From Diphasiastrum complanatum (taxonomy: Eukaryota; Streptophyta; Lycopodiopsida; Lycopodiales; Lycopodiaceae), in NCBI GenBank assembly GCA_029204225.1, contig MU832191.1, forward strand, positions 18,720-82,719: a stretch of DNA of 64,000 nucleotides. The letters run 5' to 3'. The notes beneath the pieces are model-generated. The model did no database searches. It was not told where the DNA came from and saw only the letters and a list, made by a program, of their open reading frames with translations. Shown one piece after another: positions 60,756-64,000 of the stretch. A program made the translations under genes and the position numbers. Positions within the stretch are counted from its first letter, which is position 1. Every line of letters starts with the position of its first letter.

Positions 60756-63370
60756 ACTGCCACAGATTGACGCTCAATAGACCGAAATCGCTTCTCTTCG
60801 TGTTGCGCTTAGTGCTTTGCAGAGGGACATCATCCCTAATATCTCCCGTGGTGTTGAGGATACTAAGGCATCCATGAGTAAGCTTCCCCCTACTTGAGCG
60901 CCAAATACATGACACTGTTGAGTGCACTGCCCGCATTCTCGTTCTTGAACAACGGCTTCATGAGACGGTGGAACATGTACAGAAGGTACCTACTCTCGAG
61001 CAAGAACCTACGTGAGTCCAAATCATGGGCTTCTATCCCTGAGATCATCTACCACCTCTTCGTCTTCTGTAGCACCCTCCTTAGACACCAAGGTACAAAG
61101 CGTCTTGGCAGAACAACAACGTCGGATGACAAAAGCCTCAATTTACGATTCCGGGGTCTTCCTATCGAGGGCACAACACTGGACCAGGTTACCTCTATGT
61201 TACTTCACACATGGGGCCTCTCAGTTCCAGGTATCTAGTATGCTTGGCGCCTCCAGCATGATCCCAAGGTATTATTTGTCAAATTCAAAACTATGGACGA
61301 GCGGCAAATAGTTCTTCGTGCGCGTCGTACTCTCCGAAGGCTCTCAGATTTACATCGATGATGACCTTACTCACTGCCAATGGTACTGTGTAAAAACTAT
61401 ATATTCAAGAGGCAAGGGACAAAATAACAGCGGGTGGTATTTACAAACCGCAGAAAAGCAGCTTCATTCCCTTCTCTGCAAAATAAAAGTGGCCTACTTT
61501 TCTTCCCGTTTCTCCTACCTCCTTCGCTCCCTCCACTCTGCTTCCTCGACTACTTTTTGGAAGATCTTTCTTCATAAGCCCCTATCCATTGCACCAGTCC
61601 CCTCTTCAATATGGGTCGACTATGCAAGCAACCTATATACAACTGCTCACCCTTCCATCTCTCTTTCTTCTCGTCCTACCCATTGTAAACTCTTTTCTCC
61701 TGACATGGTTGAAGCCACCATTTGCAAACTCAAGAACAATCGTACGTCTGACATTGACCTCCTTTCAGCCGACCTCCTCAAACCAATTGCCAAACTCGCC
61801 TCCCTTTCCTAGTCCGTTGTTTTAACCGCTATGTCGTTGATGGTTTCCCCATACCTTGGGCCACCTTAGCATTGGTCCAATTCGAGTGTGGTTGTACAAT
61901 GAATCATATTTTTGATCCCACTACTAGATGCCAGTTGTTTCACACACGGGTGGTTCCAGCAGTGATGTATGCCTTCGAGATCTGGTTGCCAGGACTTTCT
62001 CTCCAAGACTAGGCAGGCATTTCCCGCATTCAGGCCACGATGTTGGGTCGCATGATACGTGCCAAGACTACCACCCCTCATGATATCCTATGTGCTGAGT
62101 TTGCTACTCCTCCAATCATCCTTGAGGGCTTTTTCCACCTTATTCTCTTTCTTCAGCGAATTCAGGAGATTCATGCATCTCACCCGGATAGATACATAGT
62201 TGTTGCGGTTACTTCTTCACGTGTCCTAGCTGATTCCCATGCCAAGCTATCTTGGTACCAACAGGCGTCTGATCTCTTACGACATCTGGGCATCTCTATC
62301 ATGGATCTTCCTCGTGGTATGCATTCATATATCCGAGGCTATTTATTCCGTCGATATATGCAGCAGACTTGGAGCTCCCTCCCACCTTCCCGCATTCGAC
62401 GGAGCTATTACCAGACACACTTCCTCTCTCTGGATCCTTCTGGTTTGCCATTGTTGCCGCTCTATCTCTCATAGCCCCCATCACACGGCCTGCACTATCA
62501 TCTTGGGCAGTTGCGCATTTCCTCTCATCAACTTGCTATTGAGGCCGGTCGTGCATGGGATATCCCCCGGGAGCGTCATCTATGTCGCTTGTGCTCGTTG
62601 CAGGAGGTGGAAGATGAAGCCCAATTCTTCCTCAGATGTCCGTTGTATTATGAGATACGGGGGAGGTATTATTGTCTCTTTCGCGATGGCCCGCATACAC
62701 TTCGCAGTTTTGTCTCTATCCTGATGCTCGTTGCTTGGGACTTCTTGTTCGTGAGATGCTTACTCTCCGTCAGTCTCATTTGCCTGTACCAGATCACTGG
62801 GGTTAGACTTCCAGTAGCTACTTCTCACTAGTTTTTTTCAGACTCGAGCACATGTTGATGACTCCGATGATGAGATTCCTATCCCTGTGCCACTGCGGAA
62901 AAAGCCCAGATGTAGTCGCCACTTGCCTCCATTAGGGCCCGCTGTACACTCCACTCAACGGACACTTCACACTTACTTTCGCTGATATGTACTTATTCTC
63001 CACCTGGCCTGGGTTGTGGGCATTGGTACTTTTTATGTAGTTCTTCTATTATACCTGGCCCGGTTGTGGGCTTATTTCACTTCTACTTTGTTCTACTTTC
63101 ATTCGTAGCTAGTTTATAGCATTTTACAGCCACGTCCTCCTATGGATGATGCTCCCACTGTTGCTTGTACATATTTTCTTTTTGGTCTTATGCACCCACG
63201 GGTGCCCAAAAGACGTTAATAAAGCTTTCTTTCTTTCTTTCTTATATGCCTTTTGGCATGGAAAAGACATTAATAAAGCTTTCTTTATTTCTTTCTTTCT
63301 CTCTCTCTCGCTCATCTTATATGCCTTTTGGCATGGAAAAGACGTTGATAAAGCTTTTTTTCTTCTTTCT
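60754..63370 (+). mobile_element. LINE segment D: ORF1, pre-RT and C-terminal zinc domain, with tripled 3' end
   Basis: Begins inside ORF1 (ACTGCCACAGATTGACGCTC, matching 55960 in segment B) directly after C's (CT)n tail. ORF1 runs to about 61440, then a jump to the pre-RT region (MVEATICKLKNNRTSDIDLL, 61706-61765), then a deletion of the RT core and a jump to the post-RT domain: VMYAFEIWLPG (about 61960-61990), MLGRMIRAKTTTPHDILCAE (62040-62100), and the open frame 62040-62474. The terminal zinc-binding domain at 62511-62660 reads RHLCRLCSLQEVEDEAQFFL then RCPLYYEIR; the family His in DEAHFFL-type motifs is Gln here. The 3' end occurs three times in tandem (63186-63370). Confidence 0.88.
63186..63370 (+). 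repeat. Three tandem copies of the LINE 3' terminus
   Basis: Each ~60-70-bp unit has a hairpin (GCACCC/GGGTGC at 63192-63205; ATGCC/GGCAT at 63246-63259; ATGCC/GGCAT at 63321-63335), AAAAGAC, then AATAAAG (63218-63224, 63272-63278; GATAAAG at 63347-63353) and a CTTT/CT-rich tail. Confidence 0.92.
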
Positions 63371-64000
63371 CTCTCGCTATGTAGTGATAATAATTGAGAT
63401 AGTGAGACTCTAAACCTAATATTCTCTCTCATCACATGTATTCATTTTTGAGGATAGAGGTGCCTATAAGCCTCTCAACTGGTAAGAACCCAAATATCTT
63501 TCTCAATCCTCCACCAGCTTTGTTCTTCTTCTTGAAAAGAATGTGGTGTACATGTAAAATAGCTTTTGATCAGTTATGTGACACGTTTTCCAATTTTTTG
63601 TAGTCGAATCTATTAGTCTGTTATCCTTACAAGTATTTTTGGGTACTTTCCTGGCATAACATTCTTCAGTGGACAATTTTCTGTTCTTCTCCATTCTGTA
63701 GCTCCCTTTCAAATGAGATGACTTTACATTCATCAAAGATGACCTGGTTGATTGAACTTGTGATGGTCCAGCTTTGCTAGCAACTAGTTGCTCCAAAGTA
63801 GCTTTCGTCATGCTCACCATTACCTTGACTTTTGAATCTTAATTTAATATTTTCCAAACACTGCATTCTTGGACTAGATTCACCCATCTTGCAATTTCTC
63901 CTTGAGACATGAGTTGTGGCTTTTAGGGTTGACAATTGGATGCACCAAAAAACTGAGATGAACAGCAGCTAACAGCAAAAACACTACTCAAATTTAGTTT
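63371..64000 (-). other. No gene assigned; minus-strand open frame of unknown nature
   Basis: A 105-codon frame at 63503-63820 (minus) is Ser/Lys-rich with MTKATLEQLVASKAGPSQ. Upstream in a nearby frame is SQGEIARWVNLVQECSVW. The polar style and a possible start-proximal helix recall a retroelement gag or a plant gene exon, but no family motif is certain. Confidence 0.3.

Overview
The window is nuclear DNA from a land plant, most likely a seed-free vascular plant such as a fern. This is inferred from an intron-less PLS-DYW pentatricopeptide-repeat (PPR) gene of the style found in editing-rich lineages, many degenerate Ty1/Copia elements, L1-type LINEs with pyrimidine tails, and very long (GA/CT)n tracts. 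No bacterial, organellar or viral gene organisation is visible. Species assignment is not possible by eye.

Only two cellular genes can be supported. (1) A complete single-exon PPR protein of 724 aa at 9718-11892 (+). It ends in Asp-Tyr-Trp, but the catalytic glutamate of its DYW deaminase domain is a valine and its PG box is eroded. (2) The 5' part of a split gene for a plastid-targeted proline iminopeptidase (+): a putative transit-peptide exon at 44081-44279 and a recognisable family exon at 52568-52764. They are joined in frame across an 8.3-kb intron full of transposons, and the second exon appears to end in a GC-type splice donor. Its catalytic exons were not found in the window.

Layout: 1-3650, minus-strand Copia element with gag, zinc knuckle, protease, integrase, the start of RT, PBS and LTR. 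6025-7773, short internally deleted Copia with both LTRs. 8125-9300, foldback and GC-rich repeat cluster. 9395-11930, repeats upstream of the PPR gene, then the gene. 15038-15800, LINE fragment (-) with a (GA)n tract. 16418-17130 and 25395-26127, an inverted pair of one repeat. About 18200-21700, Copia wreck carrying a solo LTR with a perfect 5-bp target duplication. 21897-22219 and 26811-27143, an inverted pair of LTR ends each next to a (GA)n tract. 22275-23250, Copia RNase H end. 28150-29575, Copia RT with an internal tandem duplication. 31905-32475, Copia integrase piece (-). 33937-35440, LTR (-) and Copia gag-protease piece (+). 35960-39670, nearly complete but chimeric Copia pol (-). 40962-41532, LTR with PBS (-). 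41533-43042, Copia RT-RNase H with 3' LTR (+). 44081-52764 and onward, the proline iminopeptidase gene region; its intron holds an LTR with PBS and a nest of hAT-type MITEs with 8-bp target duplications. 53645-63370, an LTR piece followed by four head-to-tail LINE segments.

Almost all coding sequence is transposon-derived and broken by frameshifts and stops. Many of the stops fit C-to-T change on one or the other strand, as expected after cytosine methylation. The most informative observations are the DYW domain without its catalytic Glu, the nested hAT-type MITEs, the LINE 3' hairpin with AATAAAG and a pyrimidine tail (present in tandem), the chimeric and tandemly duplicated Copia pol regions, and the GC-AG intron candidate.
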